The notes: generated by a model not told the origin, from the sequence alone. A stretch of 64,000 nt of DNA from Kocuria coralli (GCF_008831305.1 NZ_ML708610.1:124001-188000); one strand, 5' to 3'. Counted from the first letter of the stretch, positions 26,302 to 35,326 are shown. Numbers and translations: made by a program.

Positions 26302-27090
26302 TCAGCCCACCCGGTGGCGCAGCATGAGCATCGAGCCGTCGCGCAGCACCTGCAGCAGTTCGGCCGGACGGGCCGTTCCCGCCCGGCCGTGCATGATGCG
26401 CTGTCCCGCGCCGCCTGCCAGAGCCCCCGCCACGCTCAGGTGCAGCTCGGCGACCCGGCCGGCGTCGAACCACTGGCTCAGCACGCTGGGCCCGCCTTCG
26501 CACAGCACCCGCGTCATTCCGCGCCGGGCGAACTCCTGATGGACCGCGACGGGATCAGCGCCCGGCCCGTCTCCGGCGACGACGACCTCGGCCACCTCCG
26601 CCAGTTCCCGGACGGCGTCGGCCGGTGCCTCCGTTCCGGTCAGGATCAGCGGCCGGACGGGCGCCTCCGCCAGGAACGGATCGTCGGCGCGCAACTCCAG
26701 GCGCGCGGAGAGCACGGCCAGCACCGGGTGATCGGAGAGCCCTTGCCGGCGGCGCCACGCCACGGATCCGGCCGAGACCCGCAGGCCCCCGTACCCCTCC
26801 TCCCGCAGGGTGCCGGCCCCGACCACGACGACGTCCGCCACGCTGCGGTTCAGGTCCATCAGGGCCTGGTCGACGGGGGAGGACAGCCCGCCGGATACGC
26901 CGTCGAGCTGTGCCGACCCGTCGAGCGAGGAGATCATCATGGCCACGGCGCCGTCCGCGACGTCGGGCCAGGCGGCCAGGTAGTGCTCGCGCAGCTCGCC
27001 GAGCTCCACGGTCGCCGGGTCCGGCCACAGGCGGTCGACGAGCATGGCTCGGTGCCCGGAGGGCTCCGGGTGCGACTGCGGATCATTCAT
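26302..27090 (-). CDS. pyrimidine-reductase-like protein (RibD C-terminal/DHFR fold)
   Basis: A 262-residue RibD-reductase/dihydrofolate-reductase-like protein. Seen: 'VAMMISSLDGSAQLDGVSGG' (the substrate loop of RibD reductase), 'ADVVVVGAGTLREEGYG' and the nucleotide-binding 'VLCEGGPSVLSQWFDAG'. These are the conserved NADPH-dependent reductase signatures. No deaminase domain is attached, so it is not a full RibD. It overlaps the folP-like gene by eight bases and is co-transcribed with it, so a pterin or flavin-related reduction is plausible; the exact substrate is not known. Confidence 0.8.
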   Translation of the reverse strand: MNDPQSHPEPSGHRAMLVDRLWPDPATVELGELREHYLAAWPDVADGAVAMMISSLDGSAQLDGVSGGLSSPVDQALMDLNRSVADVVVVGAGTLREEGYGGLRVSAGSVAWRRRQGLSDHPVLAVLSARLELRADDPFLAEAPVRPLILTGTEAPADAVRELAEVAEVVVAGDGPGADPVAVHQEFARRGMTRVLCEGGPSVLSQWFDAGRVAELHLSVAGALAGGAGQRIMHGRAGTARPAELLQVLRDGSMLMLRHRVG

Positions 27091-28090
27091 TGCGTTCTCC
27101 CATGTTGTGGCGCAGGGTCAGAGGCTCGCGCAGTCCCATGATGGCGGCCGCCATGTCCAGGGCCCGCCGCGAGGCGAGGGCATCGTGCATGCGGAAGACC
27201 CGCGCTCCGGCGAAGGCGCAGGCCACGGCCGCCACCAGCGATCCCTCGCCCCTCTCGTCGCGGCCCAGGCCGAGGGACTCGCCCACGAAGTCCTTGTTGG
27301 ACACCGCGGCCAGCACCGGATGACCCAGGGCGGCGATCTCCCCGAGACGCCGGGTCAGCTCCAGCGAGTGCAGCGTGTTCTTGTTCAGGTCGTGGCCGGG
27401 ATCGACCAGCAGCTGCTCCTGGCGCAGCCCGGCGTCCACGGCGGCCTCGATCCGTGAGGCCAGGAACCGGGACACCTCCGCGACCACGTCGTCATAGACC
27501 GGACGCGGGACGGCAGTGCGTACGCGCCCGGGCGAGGTGGTGCGGGAGTGCGTGATGACCAGATGGGCGTCGTGCTCGCGGACCACCGCGAGCATCTGCG
27601 GATCGGACAGTCCCGTGGTGTCATTGACCACGTTCGCCCCCGCTGCGAGGCACGCATCCGCCACGGAGGCGTGGAAGGTGTCCACGGAGATGATCGCCGA
27701 GGGCCGGGCGGCCCGGAGGCCCTCCACGACCGGCAGGACCCGTCGTTCCTCCTCCTCGGCGGGCACGCTGTCCCCGGGGGAGAAGGGGACGCCGCCGATG
27801 TCCACCCAGTCGGCGCCGTCGTCGACGGCCTGCACGCCGGCCGCCACCGCCCGGTCGAGGGCGAACGTCCTCCCGCGGTCGTAGAAGGAGTCCGGAGTGC
27901 GGTTGACCACGGCCATGACCAGCAGGTCCGTCCGGAAGTCCACGGTCCGGGTCCCCATGCAGCGGACGGGGGCCACGAAGTCGGGGAAGAACGCCGGTGC
28001 GTAAGCACCTGGCGTAGGGGGCGCCGAGGCATGGGGAATCGAGGCATGGGGAATCGGGGCACGGGGGAGCTGAGGGGGCGGAGGCATCAC
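27083..28090 (-). CDS. dihydropteroate synthase homologue, FolP2-like
   Basis: A 335-residue TIM-barrel protein related to dihydropteroate synthase. Seen: 'LVMAVVNRTPDSFYDRG' at the pterin loop, 'VDIGGVPFSPG' where folate-making enzymes have DIGGESTRPG, and 'VDPGHDLNKNT' where they have DPGIGFGK. This pattern is the one of mycobacterial FolP2, which in my knowledge does not complement folate synthesis, so it may have another role. The N-terminal 50 residues are Pro/Ala-rich and contain a 15-bp tandem duplication. A -10 box (TAGCCT) is seven bases before GTG 28090; ATG 28087 follows directly. A true core start near 'MGTRTVDF' (27959) cannot be excluded. Confidence 0.78.
   Translation of the reverse strand: MMPPPPQLPRAPIPHASIPHASAPPTPGAYAPAFFPDFVAPVRCMGTRTVDFRTDLLVMAVVNRTPDSFYDRGRTFALDRAVAAGVQAVDDGADWVDIGGVPFSPGDSVPAEEEERRVLPVVEGLRAARPSAIISVDTFHASVADACLAAGANVVNDTTGLSDPQMLAVVREHDAHLVITHSRTTSPGRVRTAVPRPVYDDVVAEVSRFLASRIEAAVDAGLRQEQLLVDPGHDLNKNTLHSLELTRRLGEIAALGHPVLAAVSNKDFVGESLGLGRDERGEGSLVAAVACAFAGARVFRMHDALASRRALDMAAAIMGLREPLTLRHNMGERNE
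28026..28055 (-). repeat. 15-bp perfect tandem duplication in the 5' end of the folP2-like gene
   Basis: 28026-28040 and 28041-28055 are identical, followed by a degenerate third unit (28056-28070). In frame it encodes IPHAS twice, so copy changes would keep the frame and alter only the N-terminal tail. Confidence 0.8.
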
Positions 28091-28097
28091 GTGGCCC

Positions 28098-28103
28098 AGG
28101 CTA
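28098..28103 (-). promoter_or_regulatory. -10 box (TAGCCT) for the folP2-like gene
   Basis: On the minus strand TAGCCT is followed by seven bases and GTG 28090. It sits in a 55-base gap shared with the opposing cysteine desulfurase promoter. Confidence 0.4.
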
Positions 28104-28133
28104 CCGGCGCCCCATGGGCTGCCCCGAGGCTCC

Positions 28134-28139
28134 TACACT
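28134..28139 (+). promoter_or_regulatory. -10 box (TACACT) for the cysteine desulfurase gene, leaderless type
   Basis: TACACT is followed by six bases and ATG 28146, so the transcript should begin on the start codon. No strong -35 hexamer is seen at the expected distance. Confidence 0.5.
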
Positions 28140-28145
28140 GGCCAG

Positions 28146-29378
28146 ATGCCCGTTCCCGCAGCCCAGCAGCCGCCCCGGCAGGTCTACCTGGACCATGCCG
28201 CGACCCACCCCGTCCTCCCTCAGGCCGTCGCGGCCATGGTCGGGCAGTTGGAACGCGGAGGCAATCCCTCGGCGATCAACGCCACGGGGCGCCGGGCCCG
28301 CCGGATCCTGGAGGAGAGCCGGGACCGCATCGCGGCCGCGGTGAACGCGGATCCCGTCGAGGTGATCTTCACCTCGGGAGGGACCGAGGCGGACAACCTG
28401 GCGGTCAAGGGCCTGTTCGGGCACCGGCACGGCGAGGACCCCGGACGCACCCGGGTGATCGTCTCGGCCGTGGAGCATCCCGCCGTGACGGAGAGCGCCC
28501 AGTACCTGGAGGCCCACGGCGGGGCGAGGGTCGAGTACCTGCCCGTAGACGAGTTCGGCTTCACCGACCCCGCCCGGTTGCGGGAGCTCATCGCCTCCGA
28601 CCCCGGCGGCGTCGCACTCGTGGCGGTCATGTGGGCCAACAACGAGATCGGCACGGTCCAGCCCATCGCCGGGCTCGCCGCCGTCTGCCACGAGTTCTCC
28701 GTGCCGCTGCACGTGGACGCCGTCCAGGCGGTGGGGGCCCTGCCCGTGGACGCCCACCTCCCGGGGATCGCCACCCTGGCGATCTCCGGGCACAAGCTGG
28801 GGGCTCCCGTGGGATCCGGGGCGCTGATCGTGGGCAGATCCGTGGGGCTGACCCCCACGATCCACGGCGGCGGCCAGCAGCGGGCGCTGCGCTCCGGGAC
28901 ACTGGACGCTGCCGGGGCCGCGGCCTTCGCGGCCGCCGTGGACACGGTCTCCCAGGACCTCGCCGGTGAGTCCCGGCGCCTGGCCGCACTGCGCGACGAG
29001 CTCATCCGCGGCGTACGCGCGGCCGTCCCCGAGGCCGTCCTGCGCGGAGCCGAGGACACCGGGCATGACGGCCTCCGGCTGCCGAACAATGCGCACTTCA
29101 CCTTCCCGGGTTGTGAAGGGGACTCGATCCTGTTTCTCTTGGACGGCGCCGGCATCGCCAGTTCGACGGGTTCGGCCTGCTCCGCAGGGGTGCCGCGGCC
29201 CTCGACGGTGCTCCTGGCGCTGGGTCTCGACGAGGACACGGCCCGTGGGGCGCAGCGCTTCACCCTGGGGCACGGCTCCACCCGTGACGACGTCGAGGCC
29301 CTGCTGGCCGTCCTGCCCGAGGTCTACAGCCGGGCCAGGACCGCGGGAATGGCCGGGCACACTTCGTCGTTGCGATAA
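28146..29378 (+). CDS. cysteine desulfurase (IscS/NifS family)
   Basis: A 410-residue PLP enzyme that removes sulfur from cysteine and passes it to acceptor proteins. The PLP lysine is Lys217 in ISGHKLGAP and the persulfide cysteine is Cys345 in STGSACSAG; '[15 protein letters not shown]' and '[14 protein letters not shown]' are also typical. The following gene is mnmA, so the main role here is probably sulfur supply for tRNA 2-thiouridine rather than a dedicated Fe-S cluster operon (no iscU or iscA nearby). This iscS-trmU pair occurs also in mycobacteria (Rv3025c-Rv3024c). Confidence 0.93.
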   Translation: MPVPAAQQPPRQVYLDHAATHPVLPQAVAAMVGQLERGGNPSAINATGRRARRILEESRDRIAAAVNADPVEVIFTSGGTEADNLAVKGLFGHRHGEDPGRTRVIVSAVEHPAVTESAQYLEAHGGARVEYLPVDEFGFTDPARLRELIASDPGGVALVAVMWANNEIGTVQPIAGLAAVCHEFSVPLHVDAVQAVGALPVDAHLPGIATLAISGHKLGAPVGSGALIVGRSVGLTPTIHGGGQQRALRSGTLDAAGAAAFAAAVDTVSQDLAGESRRLAALRDELIRGVRAAVPEAVLRGAEDTGHDGLRLPNNAHFTFPGCEGDSILFLLDGAGIASSTGSACSAGVPRPSTVLLALGLDEDTARGAQRFTLGHGSTRDDVEALLAVLPEVYSRARTAGMAGHTSSLR

Positions 29379-29400
29379 CGGGAGACAGCCGGAGACCACC

Positions 29401-30639
29401 ATGAGAGCAGTACAGGAGAAGCCATTGCGCGTGCTCGCAGCCATGTCCGGAGGCGTGGACTCCGCCGTCGCGGCCGCCAGGGCCGTGGAGGCGGGCCACG
29501 ATGTGACCGGGGTCCACCTGGCGCTGAACCGCATGCCCGGGACCCTGCGCACCGGCTCACGGGGCTGCTGCACGGTCGAGGACTCCAACGACGCGTGGCG
29601 GGCCGCGGAGCGGCTCGGCATCCCCTTCTACGTATGGGACTTCTCGGAGCGGTTCAAGGAGGACGTCGTCGACGACTTCGTCGCCGAGTACGCCGCGGGC
29701 CGCACCCCGAACCCGTGCCTGCGCTGCAACGAGAAGATCAAGTTCGCCGCGCTGCTCGAGAAGGCCATGGCGCTGGGGTTCGACGCCGTGTGCACGGGCC
29801 ACTACGCCAACGTGGTCGTCGTCGACGGGCATCCGCAGCTGCACCGCGCCGCGGAGGACGCCAAGGACCAGTCCTACGTGCTGGGCGTGCTCGACGAGAC
29901 GCAGCTGAACCACTGCATGTTCCCCCTGGGCGACACCCCGTCCAAGGCCGAGGTCCGGGCGGAGGCCGAGCGCCGGGGGCTCTCGGTGGCGGCCAAGCCG
30001 GACTCGCACGACATCTGCTTCATCCCCGACGGCGATACCCGCGGCTGGCTCGCCGAGCGGATCGAGCTGGAACCGGGGCGCATCCTGGACCCCGAGGGCA
30101 ACGACCTGGGCCAGCACGACGGCGCGCTGGCCTACACGGTGGGCCAGCGCAAGGGCCTGCGGATCGGCCGGCCCGCGCCCGACGGCAAGCCGCGTTTCGT
30201 CCTGGAGATCCGCCCCAAGACGAACGAGGTCGTGGTCGGCGCCAGGGAGCAGCTGGCGGTACGGACGATCCGCGGCATCAGGACCTCGTGGGCCGGGCAG
30301 CCCGTGGCGGAGTTCGCCGGCTTCCTGACCGACGCCTCCTCGGCTGCGGCCGGAGCCCGGTCGCAGGCCATCCGCGTCGAGGTGCAGGTCCGCGCCCACG
30401 GCGAGTCCCTTCCGGCCACCGCGTGGCTCGAGACGGCCGAGGACGACGAGACCCCTTCCGGCCAGGAGACGACGGCGGACGCCGGAGCGACCCGGATGGA
30501 GTTCGTCATGGTTCTGGACGAGCCGCTGAAGGGCGTCGCCCCCGGGCAGTCGGCCGTGGTCTACGACGGGACCCGCGTGCTGGGCCAGTCGACCATTGAC
30601 ACGGCCCGCGCGACGGCTGCTCTAGGATCGATCGCATGA
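29401..30639 (+). CDS. mnmA: MnmA: tRNA-specific 2-thiouridylase
   Basis: A 412-residue enzyme that thiolates U34 of Glu, Gln and Lys tRNAs using sulfur from the upstream desulfurase. Motifs: ATP pyrophosphatase loop AAMSGGVDS (about residues 13-21), catalytic '[12 protein letters not shown]', '[11 protein letters not shown]' and the second catalytic cysteine in '[11 protein letters not shown]'. ATG 29401 follows GGAG, 22 bases after the desulfurase stop; TTG 29425 would be a shorter alternative. The C-terminal beta domain has an Asp/Glu/Thr-rich insertion (about 345-365). The stop overlaps the next ATG (ATGA). Confidence 0.94.
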   Translation: MRAVQEKPLRVLAAMSGGVDSAVAAARAVEAGHDVTGVHLALNRMPGTLRTGSRGCCTVEDSNDAWRAAERLGIPFYVWDFSERFKEDVVDDFVAEYAAGRTPNPCLRCNEKIKFAALLEKAMALGFDAVCTGHYANVVVVDGHPQLHRAAEDAKDQSYVLGVLDETQLNHCMFPLGDTPSKAEVRAEAERRGLSVAAKPDSHDICFIPDGDTRGWLAERIELEPGRILDPEGNDLGQHDGALAYTVGQRKGLRIGRPAPDGKPRFVLEIRPKTNEVVVGAREQLAVRTIRGIRTSWAGQPVAEFAGFLTDASSAAAGARSQAIRVEVQVRAHGESLPATAWLETAEDDETPSGQETTADAGATRMEFVMVLDEPLKGVAPGQSAVVYDGTRVLGQSTIDTARATAALGSIA

Positions 30640-30953
30640 GTGCATCCGAGAAGGCCATGGAGGAGCTGCGTTCGATCCGGGGGACCATCGACAACCTGGA
30701 TGCGGCGCTCGTGGGGGTGCTGGCCGAACGTTTCAAGGCCACCCAGCGCGTCGGAGAGCTCAAGGCCCGCAACGACCTCCCCGCGGGGGATCCCGGCCGG
30801 GAGAAGCAGCAGATCGAGCGTCTGCGTCACCTGGCCGCCGATGCCCAGCTGGATCCGGAGTTCGCGGAGAAGATCCTGAACTTCATCATCAGCGAGGTCA
30901 TCCGTCATCACGAGCGGATCGCCGAGGAGCACCGCACGGGCCAGGACGCGTGA
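30636..30953 (+). CDS. AroQ-class chorismate mutase
   Basis: A 105-residue all-helical chorismate mutase, converting chorismate to prephenate for Phe and Tyr synthesis. '[20 protein letters not shown]', '[14 protein letters not shown]' and '[13 protein letters not shown]' supply the conserved Arg, Lys and Glu positions of the AroQ active site. There is no signal peptide, so it is the cytoplasmic form. It is coupled to mnmA (ATGA) and to the next gene (GTGA), an unusual metabolic partner for a tRNA-modification gene, but co-translation is clear from the overlaps. Confidence 0.88.
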   Translation: MSASEKAMEELRSIRGTIDNLDAALVGVLAERFKATQRVGELKARNDLPAGDPGREKQQIERLRHLAADAQLDPEFAEKILNFIISEVIRHHERIAEEHRTGQDA

Positions 30954-32035
30954 ACCGGGCCCGGCACGACCCGGCCGGCCGCGGGGATCTCCCCGATCGC
31001 GACGGTGACGGCGAGACCACGCGCGCGACGGTCCTCGCCGGGCTGCCCGGCGAGGACATGGTCGAGGCCATCACCGTCCTGCGAGGCGAGCTGGGGGCTC
31101 CGCACCGGTCCGTGCTGCCGATCCTGGCCGCGCGGTCCGACGTGGCCCATCCGATCCCTCGTACCGTGAGCGTGCTCACCGATCTGTGGTGCGACCTGCA
31201 GCCCCACGGCTGGCGGCTCACGCGCCACGACGGCAAGGAGGCGCGGGCGGCCGGGTCCCTCGTGGCCGGCGACGTCAACGCCCTGGCCGACGTCGTCGGC
31301 GCCGAGAGCGACGGCGACCGGGAGCCCGTGACGGTCACCCTCCTCGGGCCCGTCTCTCTGGCCGCCGGCCTGCACCTGCACAACGGGGAGAAGGCGCTCC
31401 TGGACGCGGGTGCCCGCCGGGACCTCGCCGTCTCCCTGGCGGACGGCCTGCGAGCCCACCTGGAGGCCGTCGGCACGGCCGTGGAGAACCGTCCCGTCAT
31501 CCTGCGCCTGGAGGAGCCGCAGCTGCAACGGGCACTGGACGGCACGATCCCCACCGCCAGCGGCTACCGGACCCTCCGGGCGCTCCCGCGGTCCGAGGCC
31601 GACGGGGTGCTGCACGAGGTGGCCCGCGCCGCGCGGGACGCCGGTGCCGCCGGGGTGGAACTCGTGCTGCCGGAGGATTCCGACCCGCGAGAATACGGGG
31701 ACGGGACCTTCGACCTCCTGTACCTGGAGCGACCCGGGAGGCCGGCCGCCGAATGGGAGCCGCTGGCCGTCGTCGTCGAGCGCGGAGTGCGGGTCGGGCT
31801 GCTCCTCGGCGAACTCAACGCGGAACCGGGCAGGAACCGCGCGTCGACGGGGGAGCTCGTGGAAGCCATCGTCCGGCCCTGGACGGAACTGGGACTGGCG
31901 AAGGGGCTGCTCAGCCACCAGATGGTCGCCCCGGCCCGCGGACTCGAGAGCCGAACACCGGCGATGGTGCGGCGGGCCCTCGCTCGTGCCACGGACCTGG
32001 CTCACGGCCTGCACCAGTCCGCGCAGGACTCTTGA
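30950..32035 (+). CDS. MetE-like protein (cobalamin-independent methionine synthase fold, probably without zinc site)
   Basis: A 361-residue protein corresponding to a single UROD/MetE-type barrel. 'VTVTLLGPVSLAAGLHLHNG', 'VILRLEEPQLQRAL' and 'LGLAKGLLSHQMV' are the recognisable segments. MetE binds catalytic zinc through His-x-Cys and a distant Cys; here only one cysteine exists in the protein ('DLWCDLQ'), so a normal zinc site cannot form and methionine synthesis is doubtful. As I recall, such short MetE-like genes follow mnmA in many actinobacteria. GTG 30950 overlaps the chorismate mutase stop. The N-terminal 25 residues are Arg/Asp-rich and probably flexible. Confidence 0.72.
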   Translation: MNRARHDPAGRGDLPDRDGDGETTRATVLAGLPGEDMVEAITVLRGELGAPHRSVLPILAARSDVAHPIPRTVSVLTDLWCDLQPHGWRLTRHDGKEARAAGSLVAGDVNALADVVGAESDGDREPVTVTLLGPVSLAAGLHLHNGEKALLDAGARRDLAVSLADGLRAHLEAVGTAVENRPVILRLEEPQLQRALDGTIPTASGYRTLRALPRSEADGVLHEVARAARDAGAAGVELVLPEDSDPREYGDGTFDLLYLERPGRPAAEWEPLAVVVERGVRVGLLLGELNAEPGRNRASTGELVEAIVRPWTELGLAKGLLSHQMVAPARGLESRTPAMVRRALARATDLAHGLHQSAQDS

Positions 32036-32204
32036 ACCGTCCGCCGGTTCGGCCGGACCGGCCCAGGAGCCATACCATGGTGCCGTCGACGATTTGCGGG
32101 CGCACATACCGGGCGTCATGCGAACATAGCCGAGTGACACGCGCGTACGGAGCGAGGCGCGACGGACCCGGAACCGGCCGGCGGTCCCTGACGATGGAGG
32201 ATTG

Positions 32205-32891
32205 GTGAACGCACACATCTTGGTCGTTGACGACGACGCTGCCCTGGCGGAAATGATCGGCATCATCCTCAATGCCGAGGACTACCAGACGACCTTCTGC
32301 GCCGACGGGGCACAGGCGGTCCAGGCCTTCCACGACTCCCAGCCCGACCTGGTGCTGCTGGATCTGATGCTGCCCGGCAAGGATGGGATCCAGATCTGCC
32401 GTGAGATCCGGGCCACTTCCGACACGTCCATCGTGATGCTCACGGCCAAGTCGGACACGGAGGACGTGGTGCGCGGGCTGGAGGCCGGCGCGGACGACTA
32501 CATCCCCAAGCCCTTCAAGCCCGCCGAGCTCCTGGCCCGCGTCAAGGCCAGGCTGCGGCCGGGGTCGCGTGCGACCAACAACGAGCTCGAGGTGGGCGAT
32601 GTCACGATCGACATCACCGGCCACCGGGTGATCCGCGGCTCGGAGGAGATCGCGCTCACGCCACTGGAGTTCGAGCTGCTGGCCACCCTGGCCCGGGCCC
32701 CCGAGCAGGTCTTCTCCCGTGAGATGCTGCTGCGCGAGGTGTGGGGCTATCAGCACGCCGCCGACACCCGCCTGGTCAACGTCCACGTCCAGCGCCTGCG
32801 CTCCAAGATCGAACGGGACCCCGAGAACCCGCACATCGTCGTGACCGTCCGCGGCGTCGGCTACCGGGCCGGCCACCCCGAGCGGCACTGA
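32205..32891 (+). CDS. mtrA: MtrA: OmpR-family response regulator
   Basis: A 228-residue two-component regulator that links replication and cell-wall division control in actinobacteria. Receiver: 'HILVVDDDAALAEMIGII' (Asp9/Asp10), phospho-acceptor Asp53 in VLLDLMLPGKDG, and the KPF switch ('DDYIPKPFKPAEL'). The winged-helix output domain ends with 'TVRGVGYRAG'. GGAGG at 32196-32200 fits GTG 32205; TTG 32202 is too close to it. A TACCAT hexamer at 32074-32079 could be the -10. It heads the conserved mtrA-mtrB-lpqB operon. Confidence 0.95.
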   Translation: MNAHILVVDDDAALAEMIGIILNAEDYQTTFCADGAQAVQAFHDSQPDLVLLDLMLPGKDGIQICREIRATSDTSIVMLTAKSDTEDVVRGLEAGADDYIPKPFKPAELLARVKARLRPGSRATNNELEVGDVTIDITGHRVIRGSEEIALTPLEFELLATLARAPEQVFSREMLLREVWGYQHAADTRLVNVHVQRLRSKIERDPENPHIVVTVRGVGYRAGHPERH

Positions 32892-32920
32892 GGCCCCGAG
32901 CCCGGCGCATCCGACAGAGC

Positions 32921-35326
32921 ATGTCCGAACGCACGCAGCCCGAGTCCCCGCGCACCGGTCCCACCCTCGAGGACGGGGTCATCGACGATGGGCACGTTCC
33001 GGCGCGCAGGCCGCGCTCGAGGCCGGTGCGCTCCGTGTCCTCCGGCCGTGCCCGCCAGGGCACCGCGGGCCGCGCGGCCCGCCACGACCACTCGGCGCAC
33101 CGGCGTCGCCGGGGACCATTCCGGGTGCTGCGATTCAGGATGAGCCTGCTGGTCCGCCGGTGGCGCCAGTCCCTGCAGTTCCGCGCCGTGAGCATCGCGA
33201 TGCTCGGCGCGCTGGTGATCTTCCTGGTCACGGGTGCCTTCCTGTCCCACCAGATCTCGGAACGGCTCTTCAACGACCGGCTGGAGCAGGTCCTCACCCA
33301 GTCGGAGGCGGACTTCGGGCAGGTGCAGGCGAGCTTCGACTCCTCCGACGCCGTGGACCGCGAGCAGCTGCAGACCCTGGTCACCGCGACCCTGGACGCC
33401 CTGGACTCGGATGCCACCAACAGCCAGCGCCGCTGGCTGCTCGTGCCGTTGTCCACGGACACCGGCCAGACCGTCCTCCCGGCCCAGGCGGAGAGCGAGT
33501 GGATGACCTCCGCCACCGTTCCCCGCGAGCTGCAGAACCGGGTCGCGGCGGACGGTGGCACCTACTGGCAGTCGTCCTCCGTCCGGATGGAGGAGGACGG
33601 CGCCGCCGTCCCCGTGGTCGTGGTGGGCCACGAGGTGCAGCCCCAGCAGGGCTCCCGCTACGGCCTGTACCTGGTCAACGACTTCTCCCAGCCGCAGAAC
33701 ACCCTGGACGCCATCCACGCCGTGCTCATCCTCGCGACCCTGGTGCAGGCCCTCCTGGTCTCCGGGGTCGTGGGCTACGTGACCCGTGAGGTCGTGCGCC
33801 CGGTCTCCTCGACGGCCAGGGTCTCCGAATCCCTGGCGGACGGGAACCTCGGGGTGCGCATGCAGGTCGAGGGATCGCACGAGGTCGCGCGCCTGGGCCG
33901 GTCCTTCAACCGCATGGCCGACAACCTGGAGGACCAGATCACCCGCCTGGAACGGCTTTCCAGCATGCAGCAGACCTTCGTCTCCGACGTCTCCCACGAG
34001 CTCCGCACGCCCCTGACCACGGTCCGCATGGCGGCCGAGGTGCTGCACAACGCGCGCGAGGACTTCGACCCCGTGAACCGTCGCTCCGCCGAGCTGCTCT
34101 ACAACCAGGTGGACCGCTTCGACACGTTGCTCGCGGACCTCCTGGAGATCTCCCGGTTCGACGCCGGCGCGGCACGCCTGGACATCTCCGGGTCCAATAT
34201 CTTCGCCCTGCTCAACGACGTGCTCGAGGCGGCCGCCCCGCTGGCGGCGAACTCCGGCTCCGTGATCCGCGTGCATTCGGACCTGCAGCGGTGCATCGTG
34301 CAGATGGATCAGCGCCGCATCGATCGCATCCTGCGCAACTTGCTGGTCAACGCCCTGGAGCACGGGGAGGGCCGCCCCGTGGACATCGTGGTCAAGGCCT
34401 CTGACGTGGCGGTCGGCATCGCGGTCCGCGATCACGGCATCGGCATGAGCGAGGAGCAGACCCAGAAGGTCTTCGACCGTTTCTGGCGGGCGGACCCCGC
34501 TCGCGCCCGCACGACCGGCGGCACGGGCCTGGGCCTGTCGATCTCCGTGGAGGACACCCGCCTGCACGGCGGCCGCCTGGACGCCTGGGGGGCCCTGGAG
34601 GAGGGCGCCTGCTTCCGCCTGACCCTGCCCCTGCTGCGCTCGCGGCCGCTCAACGATGCCGACGTCAGCCCCGTGGAGCTGCCACCCGACGAGGACGAGC
34701 TGCCGTCGGTGGCCGTCGTGACCGACACCGGAACCTTCGCCGCCGTCCCCCTCGACCGTGCCTCGGTGATGGCGACCATCACCGAGACCATTCCCGCCGT
34801 CGACGCGGACGACGACGATGCCGAGGAGGTGGCCCCTGACGGCTCAGGAGGGACGGTCGGCCCGGACGCCGGCGACGCCGGGTCGCGCCCCGCCATCGGC
34901 GGGGACTTCCTGTCCTCGGCCTCCGTCAGCGACCAGGGGGTGGGCGCGGTGTATCCGTCCGGTGCCCTCGACACCGTTCCCGGCCAGGCCCAGACGGACG
35001 ACGAAGCCGAGCCGGAGGCGGATGGTCCCGCGCAGCGGATCGGCGTCACGGGGGACGGCGCGGCCACCGGTACCGTTCCCGCCGCAGCCGCCCCGGAGCC
35101 GGACGGCGAGGCGCGCGACGCCGAGGCCGGAAGCGACGGCGTCCTCGGCGTCGATGCGGAGGACGGCCTCGACGACGATCTCGATGGCGATCTGGACGAG
35201 GATCTCGAGGACGATCTCGAGGACGATCTCGACGAGGCCTACGAGGATCTCTTCCTCGACGACACGGGAGAACTGCCCGCCTTCCGCGACGTCAAGCCGG
35301 ACGACCCGTCAGGGGAGGACCGATGA
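32921..35326 (+). CDS. mtrB: MtrB: membrane sensor histidine kinase with unusual acidic tail
   Basis: An 801-residue kinase partner of MtrA. Order: Arg/His-rich cytoplasmic start (1-75), first membrane span ('AVSIAMLGALVIFLVTGAFL'), extracytoplasmic sensor (about 110-260), second span ('VLILATLVQALLVSGVVGYV'), HAMP, and the kinase core with His359 in DVSHELRTPL, N-box 'RNLLVNALEHGEG', 'DHGIGMSEEQ' and 'GGTGLGLSISVED'. After about residue 570 a 230-residue Asp/Glu/Ala/Thr-rich tail follows, ending in a strongly repetitive segment (DLDEDLEDDLEDDLDE; 12-bp repeats at 35209-35232). MtrB proteins are usually about 550-600 residues. ATG 32921 lacks a good ribosome site; ATG 33140 is an alternative. 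Stop overlaps lpqB (ATGA). Confidence 0.9.
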   Translation: MSERTQPESPRTGPTLEDGVIDDGHVPARRPRSRPVRSVSSGRARQGTAGRAARHDHSAHRRRRGPFRVLRFRMSLLVRRWRQSLQFRAVSIAMLGALVIFLVTGAFLSHQISERLFNDRLEQVLTQSEADFGQVQASFDSSDAVDREQLQTLVTATLDALDSDATNSQRRWLLVPLSTDTGQTVLPAQAESEWMTSATVPRELQNRVAADGGTYWQSSSVRMEEDGAAVPVVVVGHEVQPQQGSRYGLYLVNDFSQPQNTLDAIHAVLILATLVQALLVSGVVGYVTREVVRPVSSTARVSESLADGNLGVRMQVEGSHEVARLGRSFNRMADNLEDQITRLERLSSMQQTFVSDVSHELRTPLTTVRMAAEVLHNAREDFDPVNRRSAELLYNQVDRFDTLLADLLEISRFDAGAARLDISGSNIFALLNDVLEAAAPLAANSGSVIRVHSDLQRCIVQMDQRRIDRILRNLLVNALEHGEGRPVDIVVKASDVAVGIAVRDHGIGMSEEQTQKVFDRFWRADPARARTTGGTGLGLSISVEDTRLHGGRLDAWGALEEGACFRLTLPLLRSRPLNDADVSPVELPPDEDELPSVAVVTDTGTFAAVPLDRASVMATITETIPAVDADDDDAEEVAPDGSGGTVGPDAGDAGSRPAIGGDFLSSASVSDQGVGAVYPSGALDTVPGQAQTDDEAEPEADGPAQRIGVTGDGAATGTVPAAAAPEPDGEARDAEAGSDGVLGVDAEDGLDDDLDGDLDEDLEDDLEDDLDEAYEDLFLDDTGELPAFRDVKPDDPSGEDR

